Shown here: piece after piece, positions 18,413 through 26,769 of the stretch
Numbering within the stretch: the stretch's first letter is position 1
Layout: each line of letters starts with the position of its first letter
DNA from: Podochytrium sp. JEL0797
Lineage: Eukaryota > Chytridiomycota > Chytridiomycetes > Chytridiales > Chytriomycetaceae
NCBI GenBank assembly: GCA_027596195.1
Contig: JADGJG010000267.1
Coordinates: 1-26,769 of the forward strand
Length of the DNA: 26,769 bases
Reading direction: 5' to 3'
Translations under genes and position numbers: made by a program
Notes under the pieces: model-generated
Told to the model about the DNA's origin: nothing
The model's input: the letters and a program-made list of their open reading frames with translations, nothing else
The model's database searches: none

Positions 18413-21153
18413 ATGGCAAAGGGCAAGAAAGCCGCCATTGATAAGGCCGCCGCCGAAGAAGAGGAGAGAAAGCGATTGGAAGAAGGTGCGTTTGAGTTTT
18501 TGCGTCTTGGACTGACACCAAACAACACGTCGGACAAAAGAGGCGCGTCAACAGGAACTTCGCGCCAAAAAGGAACGAGAGTTGAAGGAGAAGCAAGAAC
18601 GCGAAGCGTTTGAGGCTTTATTCAATCAGGTGACTAAGATATCCCTTGGAATAGCCCCGCTCCCCGCTCTATTCTAAACCATTGAGGAATTAGGAAAAAG
18701 CGCGACTCGAAGATGAAACGCGCGACTTTGCACATGCAGTTGAATCACGAGACGCGCTCGTGAAAAAGATCATGGGAGGGCGACGCGAGGAAACAGACGT
18801 AAGCAAAACTGGAGCCCACCAACCCATCCTCGACAAACAAAAATACTCACCTGAAGGTGTATCGCAGTGGAAAAAGTTTTTGGAATGCAGCACCCTTCCG
18901 GATCCATTAAACGAGCCCGAACTCAACACGTATTTGAGCTTGTGGGCCGAAGAACCGGTGGGAAACGATGACGACCCGTCCTTGACTGCACTTGTGGCGG
19001 CATTGCCGAAAGCAGAGAAAGTAAATTGTGTTCCGCTTTGGCGCTCTCGCTCACACACATATTTCATATGGAAATTCAGCTGTGCAACGATCTCGCGGAA
19101 GCCATTTCCATCGAATCCGATAACCGCAACATGCCGAAGCAACTGAGTCTCCGTGTATATCTGGCTGCCATGAAACAACTGATTCTATCCAAATGGGATC
19201 TTGTGACTTGTCGGATTATGCAGGTTATTATTTGTGTGAAGGGAGCATGGTCGCGAAAACTGAAGACTCCAACTTGCAGCATTACGATCATTTCAATGTG
19301 GAATCAAATGAAAACTTTCACTTTGCTGCCAATTTGGACAATTACGTGTTTGGCGTATGGGGCAACTTGACGAGAAACCCAAGGTGAGAAAGCTCCCAGA
19401 CCAAAAACAAAGACCTGACCCGCCCTTTGCGCCAGGCACAAAACCATCGAATATCCAAACATCAAACTCGCCATGAGTCTCCCGAAACCCATCTCCTTGG
19501 CCAATATTTCGATCCGAATGCTCTACGAATACGGGTTCACGAATGCGGCGCCCTATTTTTACCAAGACACGGATCAACACATGTCCGTGATTGGGGGTGT
19601 GCTTTATTTGGACCTGTTTGAAATCCCGGAAGCTCCCAAAATCATGTCTCATATGGTCATACGCCAAAGTAAAACTTGATAGCACCATTCCGGATTCAAA
19701 AAACTAATTTTTGATCCTCAGTTCTCTCGCCGGACGGCAAGCTCAAACACATTCAATATCCCTTCAAGAAAAACGTGACGGAAGAAGCCGAAGAGAGTGA
19801 AGACAACGAAGGGCTCGCGGACGTGAACGTGTGGCCAGCGCAGATTTCGTTTGATATTTTCCCCGACTGCTTTATTCACAAGGAATCAGCCAAGATGATG
19901 TCGTGGGACAGCACGGACATGTGCTGGTCAGATGAAAACGTTGGGGACGTGGAGATTAATATCGGTAAGAAGTGGCGTGTCAAATTTACCTCGCGGTGTC
20001 TCATCGTTAGGTTTTTAGAGAGCGGAGCCATCAAATTCAAAACTACACAGTTTCGTCCAACGGCGTTCCTTCAGGTATCCCCTCTCCCCCCCTTCATTCC
20101 CTCAACGCTCGCAATAACAGCAAAAACCAAAAAAAAAAAACAGAAAACATACGCCGAATTCCCGTTCCAAGACTGGTCCATTGAACCCAACGGCACGAGC
20201 CGCGCCTTGTTTCGAATCCAAGGGTCCCAAAACGAACTCAAATTCGAAGTGTTTGATGGAAAATGTCGCTTGATTAGTCCCATGAACGCTTTTTTGCAAG
20301 CCACGATGGAAAATCAGTGGTTCACTCCGTCCCTGTTTTTTACGGTAATACACCCACCCACCCACATACTAGCCAATGGCCCCCATTAAACGGTTTTTTT
20401 TGAATTTTTCTCATTGTTTTTTTTTTGGTGGAAAAATCAGAGGTTGTCCCAGGTTGGCCTCAATTTTGCAGGACCCCAATCGCTGCGTGGGATTGATATC
20501 GATCCTGCCATCATCAAGGTTTTTTTGCTTCTTTTTGACGTGGTTTTAGAAAATGTAGCCAACCGGGGGTTAAATTTTCCAGAGTCCTCAAGTGGAAGAC
20601 TTGAGCGTGAAAGGAATCGGTTTGTGCGCGCAACTGTTTGCCATCAAGCGCAGCCCGAGCAACAAACAAGTGACTAGCACGAAAATGGTTCTGCAAGTGC
20701 AGCAGACTGAAAGCGGGCAACCTCCTTCAGAAGATGCAGTAAGTACACTCCCCCACCGTTCACCATTGAAACGTGTCCTTTACTGACCCCCCCACGAAAC
20801 AGACACTTTGGAAATCCATCTTGTTCGATTCGAGTTGCAAAATAGGAGAAACGGATCAGAATATTGGGTTCTGGGTTCCTGAAGGAGAGATTTCGGAGGA
20901 CACGAAATACGAGTCGGCGAACCAGGAGAAAGCGAATGTGAGGGAGCACTTGTTTTCGGTTTTTTTTGCCTTGTGTGAACCAACCTTTATTAATTTTTTT
21001 TCTCGCTAGCTTCATTCAAGCGTTTACAGCTTACTCCGTTCTCTGGCAAGTGATGGTCAAGCTCTTGCTGTAATTGATGGAACGGATGTCATGTTTTCAA
21101 AGGCGATTATTGAGGTTCTTCAGGTCACACGATTATTGTCGTTTTCGGCGTGA
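18413..21153 (+). CDS. DNAI7: Axonemal dynein intermediate-chain-like protein DNAI7/CASC1
   Basis: DNAI7 (CASC1, IC97) binds inner-arm axonemal dynein and is needed for flagellar beating. Fourteen exons give 637 residues: 18413-18485, 18541-18629, 18694-18798, 18868-19020, 19080-19223, 19280-19383, 19436-19668, 19722-19964, 20019-20074, 20144-20344, 20441-20518, 20583-20738, 20803-20937 and 21010-21153. The N-terminus is a highly charged coiled coil (AAEEEERKRLEEARQQELRA, then KKERELKEKQEREAFEALF). The family core follows: WKKFLECSTLPDPLNEPELN then TYLSLWAEE, with HYDHFNVESNENFHFAANLD and SLPKPISLANISIRMLYEYG. The C-terminal domain contains GLNFAGPQSLRGIDIDP. Human CASC1 is about 700 residues, so this copy is slightly short. 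The ending (LQVTRLLSFSA) reads through a possible donor, so the final residues are less certain. Confidence 0.93.
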
Positions 21154-21231
21154 TTTCGGCAAGCAAGGAAAGAAATAAACAAACATGCTATAATTTTTAT
21201 GTAATATCAATTTGTGGTCTGAGACTGGGAT
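21154..21231. other. Shared 3' region of the convergent DNAI7 and Chibby genes
   Basis: 78 nt between two facing stop codons, AT-rich, with an AATAAA-like motif at about 21174. Both transcripts must end in or past this gap. There is no other feature in it. Confidence 0.4.
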
Positions 21232-21830
21232 TCAGCGCTGCGGTGTCTGCGCGTTCAATTTTTGTTGCAGCGTCAGCGCGTCGAGTTTCGTCGTCGCCAT
21301 CTGTGATCCCAACCATCAGTACATCAATGCACCATTTTTTTCGAGTTATTCACCATATCCAGCATCACCCCGAGCTTGAACTTCAACAACTGGTTTTCTG
21401 CTTCCAACGCGTTGTTTTTCTCCATTAATTCCTTCACGACGGCGGAGGAGACTCCAGCGTCTTCGGTGGCCCATTCGCGGTTTTCGTAGGAGAGGGTCGT
21501 TCCGTTCAGGTGGAGTTGGATCGGTTCGGCGTTTTCTTCCGAGTCGAATTGGGGGGGCGCGGATTTGGAGGGCGATCGCGTGAGTCTTTTGGTTTGTGAT
21601 TGATGGAAGGGCTTTTTAGCGAAGTGAGAATGCTTGTCAGCAAGTCGGTTCAAGTTTACTTCTCCGAGAAGCGGCGGATATGGTTCATTTTTTGAATCCG
21701 ATTTTTGCACGATTTTTGACAGTTCGGAAAAAAATAAACAAGAGTTTGGAAAGGAGAAAAGAGGAAAAGGTTATCCTTGATCAATCTTAGAAATACCTGG
21801 TAATTGGTTGATTAAGTCGCCGGGAGACAT
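21232..21830 (-). CDS. CBY1: Chibby-family basal body protein
   Basis: Chibby sits at the distal appendages and base of cilia and helps basal bodies dock; in animals it also binds beta-catenin. The core is unmistakable: LHLNGTTLSYENREWATEDA, then a leucine-zipper coiled coil VKELMEKNNALEAENQLLKF and KLGVMLDM, as in Chibby. Splicing at 21354/21300 joins LDM to MATTKLDALTLQQKLNAQ, which extends the coiled coil. The main exon has no ATG before the conserved part. A likely first exon is 21797-21830 (MSPGDLINQLP), spliced over 135 nt to 21661. That gives 136 residues, near the 126 of human CBY1. The acceptor there is poor, so the start is provisional. The core exons (21354-21661 and 21232-21300) are firm. 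Confidence 0.82.
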
Positions 21831-22033
21831 ATGAAAAAGTTCGAAATTCCCACGAAATTCCAAACTTCTGCAGTTTATGGGCCGGAGCCTTTTTCGGGGC
21901 ATCGCCGTGATAATGCATTCAACACGAAATAGAAAATGTATTCTTGGCTAATACACCAAACTCTCCCAGAAACAATTCATCAACCACTTTCGACCCCCCC
22001 ACCATCCGCCCCCTCCTTCATCCTTCAAACAAT
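21831..22033. other. Gap between Chibby and eIF3i
   Basis: If Chibby starts at 21830, about 200 nt separate it from the eIF3i stop; otherwise the gap is about 320 nt from 21711. On the minus strand it would hold the eIF3i 3' UTR and the Chibby promoter. An open stretch upstream in the same frame as the proposed Chibby first exon (from an ATG near 21902) could extend it. I see no repeat or RNA gene. Confidence 0.35.
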
Positions 22034-23377
22034 TCACGCAATTTGGGGAAGCTCCTCAAGGTTCTCCTCGTCATACTTGAACTCAAAGTAGTCCTCGTCC
22101 AAATGGTGAATACGAATGAAACCGTCTTCTCCTCCCGAAGAGAAACTGCAAAACACGAGTCAGCGAACCAGAAAACACACAAAAACGAACAGCACAGAAT
22201 GAATCAAACAAACCTGTGTCCATTGGGGTGGAAAGCAAGAGTATTAATGGGACCGAAATGACCCTTAATTCTTCCAATCTCGTCTTCAAACACAGCATGG
22301 TAGAATCGGCTTTCAAACTTGTTCCCCTTCAACGACGTGGTCGTCACAGACATGGCATCCTGACCACCTCCCAACACAACGTGCGGGCGGATCGGTGAAA
22401 GAATGGCACTGTTGACGGGACGCTCCGTCACGAAACGCTTCATGACCTTGAGCGTTTTCGAGTCCGTGAGGTACGCGGCGTGATCTTTTGAGCTCGTCAT
22501 GAAGTGCGATTTGTCGGCAGAGAATTGAATGTCGGTGATGTCCTTGTCGTGGTTTTTGACGGCTTGGATCTTGTCGCCAGTCTAAAAGCGAAACGGGAGT
22601 TCAGAAATTTGGTGTGTTGGAAGAGCATTCTTTTTTCGTGTTCATGAATACTCACGTCTGCGTTCCATTCGGTGACGGTTCCATCTTCGTGTCCAGTAAT
22701 GATGGTGCGGTTGAGGTTTCCCCAAACGGCAACGGTCACCTTTGGCCCCAGAATGACGATGGACCTCAGAATGTCAGAGGTTTCTGATGAATAATACAAG
22801 AGGTCAGATCTACGGATGCCTCCAAACAACGGGCATCGTGCGAGTTCCCCGACAGGTTGCTCATCCACAACCCTGGCCCCACTTTCACAACAGCAAACGG
22901 ATACTAACGGTCTTCAGGGTCCGCCTCAATAGGCACAATGTGGATCGTCGACTTCTGTCCCATAGTTGCGTCCGTGACAAACAGGGCCTTTTCGTCTCCA
23001 AGAGCAAAATCAACACAACGCACGGCCGTCTTTGTCTCCCAGGTGTACACGCATCTCCCCGTCTCCACCTCCCACATCTTGCACGTGTTGTCGGCAGATC
23101 CAGAGAGCAGGTAGCGCGAGTCCTCTGCGAAACCAGGCGTTAGAAACAACCCCACCCTTGGGTACGATAAACACACGGGCTACGCACTCGTCACGGCAAG
23201 GTCCCACACGGCTCCGTTGTGGCCGTTGAAGGTTCCGAGTCTTTCGCCGTTGGCCGAGTACCACACACAGGGCTTGTTGTCCTTGGAGGCCGAGAAGAGG
23301 AGGTCACCGTCCGAGTTGTAGAGGATGCGCGTGAGAGACCGCAAGTGGCCGTGGAGCAGAATTGGTCTCTGTGGCAT
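22034..23377 (-). CDS. EIF3I: Translation initiation factor eIF3 subunit I
   Basis: eIF3i (yeast Tif34) is a seven-bladed WD40 propeller in the eIF3 complex that recruits mRNA to the 40S ribosome. Five exons (23188-23377, 22909-23124, 22656-22783, 22214-22581, 22034-22145) give 337 residues; human EIF3I has 325. It matches the family from end to end: [131 protein letters not shown] and [20 protein letters not shown]. The start is the first ATG before PQRPILL. Intron 2 (22784-22908, 125 nt) is about double the usual length. It shares a divergent promoter with the carrier gene. Confidence 0.97.
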
Positions 23378-23510
23378 CAATAGGAGGTGGATCCGTTAGT
23401 GGCCTGGTATCTCTCTCTGTCTCTGTCTCGGGGAGGCGGCGCCAATCGCCGGGCAGCAAGATGTTACCATTTTTTGGGTGCAAAGAGAAAAAAAAAAAAA
23501 GACAACACCA
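23378..23510. promoter_or_regulatory. Divergent promoter between eIF3i and the mitochondrial carrier
   Basis: 133 nt separate the two head-to-head start codons. It includes a CTCTCTCTGTCTCTGTCTC tract (about 23409-23429) and an A-run just before the carrier ATG. A shared core promoter is inferred from position. Confidence 0.5.
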
Positions 23511-24586
23511 ATGGCAACATCTTTCGTTGCGGCACTTCTGGCGGGCGCCGGCGCCGGCTTTACTGTCGATGTGGCATTGTTTCCCCTCGATACGATCAAG
23601 ACGAGACTGGTGCGCTGCTTTTTGATCGTGGGTCTGGGCTCGCGCGGTGATCTGATAGGACATCTTCACAGCAATCCAGGCAAGGCTTCATTGCCGCGGG
23701 AGGATTCCGTGGCGTATATGCGGGTCTCTCATCTGCAGCGATTGGTTCTGCTCCGGGAGGTAATTGCATACCATCCCAGTTTGATCCATATGCGTTTTGA
23801 CCTTTCCGGATTCGGAATCTCCCTCGAAAAGCCGCCGCATTCTTTTCGACATACGAGTTTCTCAAAAAGAAACTGAACGCATCGGTTGGTAATAAGTCTG
23901 GAAACATGGACGCGATGATTCACATGATGGCAGCAAGTGGGGGTGAAGTGGTGAGTTCCAACTTTGATTCCGGAAAATCTCCCTGTCCAAATATTTACTC
24001 GGAGAGATTTGTCAGGTTGCTTGCGTGATTCGAGTCCCCACCGAAGTCGTGAAGCAGCGAATGCAAACGGGACAATACAATTCCGTTTCCACGGCCGTCA
24101 CGTCGATTCTGAAAGCGAATGGAATTCGGGGTTTGTACCGCGGATACGCAATGACCATCTTCCGAGAGATTCCGTTCTGTTGCGTTCAGTTCCCGTTGTT
24201 TGAATACATGAAGGTGTGTCCGTTTTTTTTTATCAAAAAGACCCCGCGCTTATTTTTCCGCATTTTCCTTACAGAAATCTTGGGGGAAAGCCCAGGGACG
24301 AAAGGCCGAACCATTAGAAGCTGCCGTTTGTGGGTCCATTTCAGGAGGAATCGCTGCCGCAGTCACGACACCTCTCGACGTGGTCAAGACGCGCATCATG
24401 CTGTCCCAGAACACGAGTGCCAATACGTACAACTCGATTCCCGGAAGCTTTAGCAAGATTGTGAGGGAAGAAGGGTACAGTGCGTTGTTCAAAGGCATTG
24501 GGCCGCGTGTGACATGGATCTCGATTGGAGGAGCCGTGTTTTTGGGAAGCTATGAAGTTTTCATCAAGTTTACCAATACCATTTGA
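23511..24586 (+). CDS. PET8: Mitochondrial S-adenosylmethionine carrier (SLC25A26/Pet8 type)
   Basis: This inner-membrane carrier exchanges S-adenosylmethionine for S-adenosylhomocysteine, supplying mitochondrial methylation. Five exons (23511-23609, 23672-23759, 23832-23950, 24016-24213, 24275-24586) give 271 residues, the usual size (human 274). Three repeat units each carry the carrier signature: [18 protein letters not shown] and TPLDVVKTR. Segments typical of the SAM carrier are [40 protein letters not shown] and [20 protein letters not shown]. It has no cleavable presequence, as expected for the family. The protein starts directly with the first transmembrane helix ([20 protein letters not shown]). 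The subfamily call rests on recalled similarity of these segments and is fairly firm. Confidence 0.93.
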
Positions 24587-24623
24587 AAGATGTTTAGATT
24601 TTATTATTGAGGATTTCGAGTTT
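24587..24623. other. 37-nt gap between convergent carrier and hydrolase stop codons
   Basis: The facing stop codons are only 37 nt apart, and each 3' UTR must run into the other gene. AT-rich motifs near 24602 (ATTATTGA) may serve as signals on either strand. Confidence 0.5.
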
Positions 24624-25913
24624 TTAATGGTGCTGATCGCAAGATTCTCCGAGAGTTGTCTTGGAATCCAGCGGGATCGACCCCGACTTTTTCAACTTTG
24701 CGCTTGGCAAATCGCCCATCGAATTCGCCACGGGACTCCGCTTTGGTGAAATGCTTCTCTCACTATCATGAACACTACTAGCAACGCGACCACCGCTTGC
24801 CAGCGAATCAACCGACCGAGCCGACCTCAACCCCTCCGAGTTCTTCTTTGGCACCGTCTGTTCAAGTTTCCTTGCTTCGCGAAGGGACTCCAACGGCAAC
24901 AAAGGTATTCCCTTGACCCGCTCCGGAATGACCGCGTCCAATCGAATCCATTTTCGGATCGATTCAACAACAATTTCTTCTTGGTGTCCCCAAAAGTGGT
25001 CCATGCCATCCACGATTTCGATTCGTTTCTTTTCAGGGATGGTGGCGGTCAGTTGGGTGAAGGATTTGACGCTTGTGAAGTTGTCCTTGTTGCCTGCGGG
25101 TGGTTTGGGAAAATTTGAATTCAATGTCCTCGGAATCACGCGAAAACGAACACACCGATTAGGAAGAGCTTTGGAATATTGGAAGGTAAGGCACGCAAGG
25201 AGTCAAGATACTTTGAACTGTTTCCCATCGTCAAGAACCACATGACACTCGCCGGGAAACTGACGGTGGCCACGCCTGAGATTCGCAAATAAATTCAGAA
25301 CTCGAACCAAAAGGTGGATCGCATTTTCGAAATGTTCGTACCGATGCATCCTTCAATTTCCAAACAGCTTGCGGCGATCGGAATACATCCATAACTGTAT
25401 CCAACGAGAATGAAATGACGCGGTTTCAAATCGACCCTGTCTCTCACGTAACGCCATACGCTCAATAGATCATCTGTTTCCCCCTTGCCTCCATAAGTTC
25501 CTATCGGGGTGTCCAAAAAATCAGAATGACAATCCTCCGCAGAGGACGTTCGTGTGTCGAAAAGCAAACAAACGCACCTCTCCCCGAGGACTGCCCGACC
25601 CCACGAAAATTGAACCGCGCCGTGATGTAATCGCGGCCAAACGCGTGCACGATTGCTTCGACAACGTTGTTGTGCAGGTTTCCACCAAGCGAGCCGTACG
25701 GATGTGTCACAATCACGCACACGTCTTTGCGGGTTGTGGTGGAGAGGGAGGGAGTGCCGATACGGGCTTCGATCGTCACACCGTCTGTGGAGGGGATCAT
25801 GGCGACCTGTCGGATTTGATTGCGGCGGTCGGCGTTGGTGGAGGTGCAGGGTCGTGGGGTTGGTGGTGTGTTGTTTTTACCTGCTCTGAATGATGGAATA
25901 GCGGACTGGACAT
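24624..25913 (-). CDS. Alpha/beta hydrolase of the fungal COG2945-like family
   Basis: Five exons (25881-25913, 25578-25806, 25342-25500, 25156-25275, 24624-25093) give 336 residues. The fold's landmarks are in order: IPSTDGVTIEARIG, oxyanion region VTHPYGSLGGNLHNNVV, FNFRGVGQSSGRGTYGGKGE, nucleophile elbow GYSYG (Ser), LFLIGNKDNF (likely acid Asp) and VDGMDHFWGHQEE (His). This is a typical short-chain, soluble alpha/beta hydrolase; the substrate is unknown. After about residue 225 comes a Ser/Arg-rich tail (RSARSVDSLASGG, SERSISPKRSPVANSMGDL) that looks disordered and phosphorylatable, beyond the usual family end. The start chosen is MSSPLFHHSEQ, spliced to VAMIPSTDG over a 74-nt intron. An alternative start is the methionine in VAMIPS (25800). 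The gene is convergent with the carrier gene. Confidence 0.88.
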
Positions 25914-26331
25914 CTGTGAATTCTATATTGGCGCGGTCGTCAGGGGAAGGAGGTTGGAGAAAATTCGCCGCGAGGTTTTTGTTGCGTTTTTTTCCAAAAT
26001 AAATAATCGGGAACTGTCCACTGCTCTTTCTCCTCCGCGGCGATGCTCTTCTCTCGAGGGCCAATGATTAATAGGACAAATAAAGGTCCGTTCTTTTTTT
26101 TGTGAGTTCTTCGTCATCGGGTGGCGGAGTGTGTGGATCCCGATTTTTCGGAAAAGATTTCTCCACAAGTTGCCCGGTTCGCCCCCGCACGCCGCCTTCG
26201 GACTCGCAACGCCATCAACGCCAACCTCGCACTCCAGCAGCCAATCGACGCCTCTGAACCAGAACGCTACCTTCGCATTCTACCCTCGGAACCCAACTCT
26301 CTCCGCGCACCACCCCGCCACCAACGTCAGA
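25914..26331. promoter_or_regulatory. Divergent upstream region of the hydrolase and cold-shock genes
   Basis: 418 nt between the hydrolase ATG and the first in-frame ATG of the cold-shock protein. Its right half (about 26157-26331) is an open plus-strand frame rich in Ser, Thr, Pro and Asn, continuous with the cold-shock coding frame. It is probably coding, so the true promoter is likely confined to about 25914-26042. Confidence 0.4.
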
Positions 26332-26731
26332 ATGCACACACCGCCCCTCGTTGCCACCCCAGATGGCATCGCCCCGCCGCCTCTGCCCCTGCCTTCTGAT
26401 CAGCACGCCGCAGTGCCCACCAACCCGCCCGCCAACGATGCCGAGCCCGACCCCCAGGGTGTCTCGCACCGCACGCGCGGGTTCGTCAAGTTCTTCAATG
26501 CCCAGAAGGGTGAGTGTCGTAGTGTGCTCTGTTTCATATACCGGGAAACTAACACTGCTCGTGGCACACAGGTTACGGATTCATTATCCCACTCGAAGGC
26601 GAGCTCGAGGGTACGTTCGTCTAATTTCTGATCCATGAACTCAAAAGATCTCTGACTTGTGATCCACACACTTACACACACACAGTCTTTGTCCACCATA
26701 CTGCCATATTGAGGCCCGATGGAGGATTTAG
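26332..26731 (+). CDS. Cold-shock-domain (Y-box type) nucleic-acid-binding protein, cut by right window edge
   Basis: Cold-shock-domain proteins bind single-stranded RNA/DNA and regulate translation. Three exons are visible (26332-26509, 26572-26610, 26686-26731), joined in frame; a GTAAGC donor at 26732 sends the gene beyond the window. Both RNA-binding motifs are present: KGYGFI (RNP1), completed across the first join, and VFVHHTAI (RNP2), completed across the second. They lie within RGFVKFFNAQKG ... ILRPDGGFR, as in Y-box proteins. A proline-rich N-terminal part precedes the domain. The open frame continues upstream of 26332 to 26068 without an ATG. An earlier first exon is possible, for example ATG 26043 with donor GTGAGT at 26102 and acceptor before 26157. 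The start is therefore provisional and the 3' half is missing. Confidence 0.82.
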
Positions 26732-26769
26732 GTAAGCAAGTGCCAAGTTTCGTTGTCATTCCCGGCCCC

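Noticed and set aside
18690..19178. Minus-strand open frame of 162 codons
   Set aside because: Antisense to DNAI7 exons 3-5; the plus-strand reading matches the DNAI7 family.
25501..26064. Long unspliced minus-strand frame as the hydrolase N-terminus
   Set aside because: It starts without ATG and its first 85 residues resemble no hydrolase. A spliced start (MSSPLFHHSEQ to VAMIPSTDG) uses good GT-AG sites and fits the family's N-terminus.
26660..26685. CA-rich microsatellite near the right edge
   Set aside because: It is the pyrimidine/CA tract of an intron just before an acceptor and needs no other explanation.
1..26769. CRISPR arrays, insertion sequences, tRNA or rRNA genes, prophage or plasmid features
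   Set aside because: I found no regular spaced repeats, transposase motifs, terminal inverted repeats or cloverleaf-like sequences in reading both strands.

Overview
This window is nuclear DNA from a eukaryote with small, densely packed, intron-rich genes. I resolved 14 protein-coding genes, two of them cut by the window edges, plus one decayed gene remnant. Nearly every gene is split by short GT-AG introns, mostly about 50-80 nt; I placed 75. Intergenic gaps are only tens to a few hundred bases, and bacterial signs are absent. Four genes belong to the flagellum or basal body: IFT122, a TSNAXIP1-like coiled-coil protein, DNAI7/CASC1 and Chibby. They sit beside fungal-type housekeeping genes such as a Syp1/FCHO protein, Dsk2, a Pet8-type carrier and a fungal-style alpha/beta hydrolase. 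Together they point to a flagellated (zoosporic) fungus, most likely a chytrid or a close relative. The exact lineage is inference.

Layout. From 1 to 9 kb lie trafficking and protein-quality genes: the 5' part of AVL9 (minus, cut by the left edge), a Dsk2/ubiquilin shuttle factor (minus), a broken UDP-glucuronate decarboxylase remnant (minus), a BRO1/ALIX ESCRT adaptor (minus) and, divergent from it, an FCHO/Syp1 endocytic F-BAR/muHD protein (plus). From 9.1 to 14.3 kb lie two flagellar genes in tandem on the minus strand, IFT122 and the TSNAXIP1-like gene. From 14.4 to 18.1 kb lie RAD54 (minus) and, head to head with it, a 79-residue basic protein with a Spo12-like look (plus).

From 18.4 to 21.8 kb DNAI7 (plus) converges on Chibby (minus), two more flagellar genes. 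From 22.0 to 24.6 kb eIF3i (minus) is divergent from a mitochondrial S-adenosylmethionine carrier (plus). From 24.6 kb to the end an alpha/beta hydrolase (minus) is divergent from a cold-shock-domain (Y-box type) protein (plus, cut by the right edge).

The two strongest themes are the loose cluster of four ciliary genes within 13 kb and the pairing of vesicle-trafficking genes (AVL9, ALIX, FCHO) at the left end. I found no tRNA, rRNA, transposon, CRISPR or plasmid-like element. All exon models come from reading frames, splice motifs and recalled family conservation, not from transcript data.
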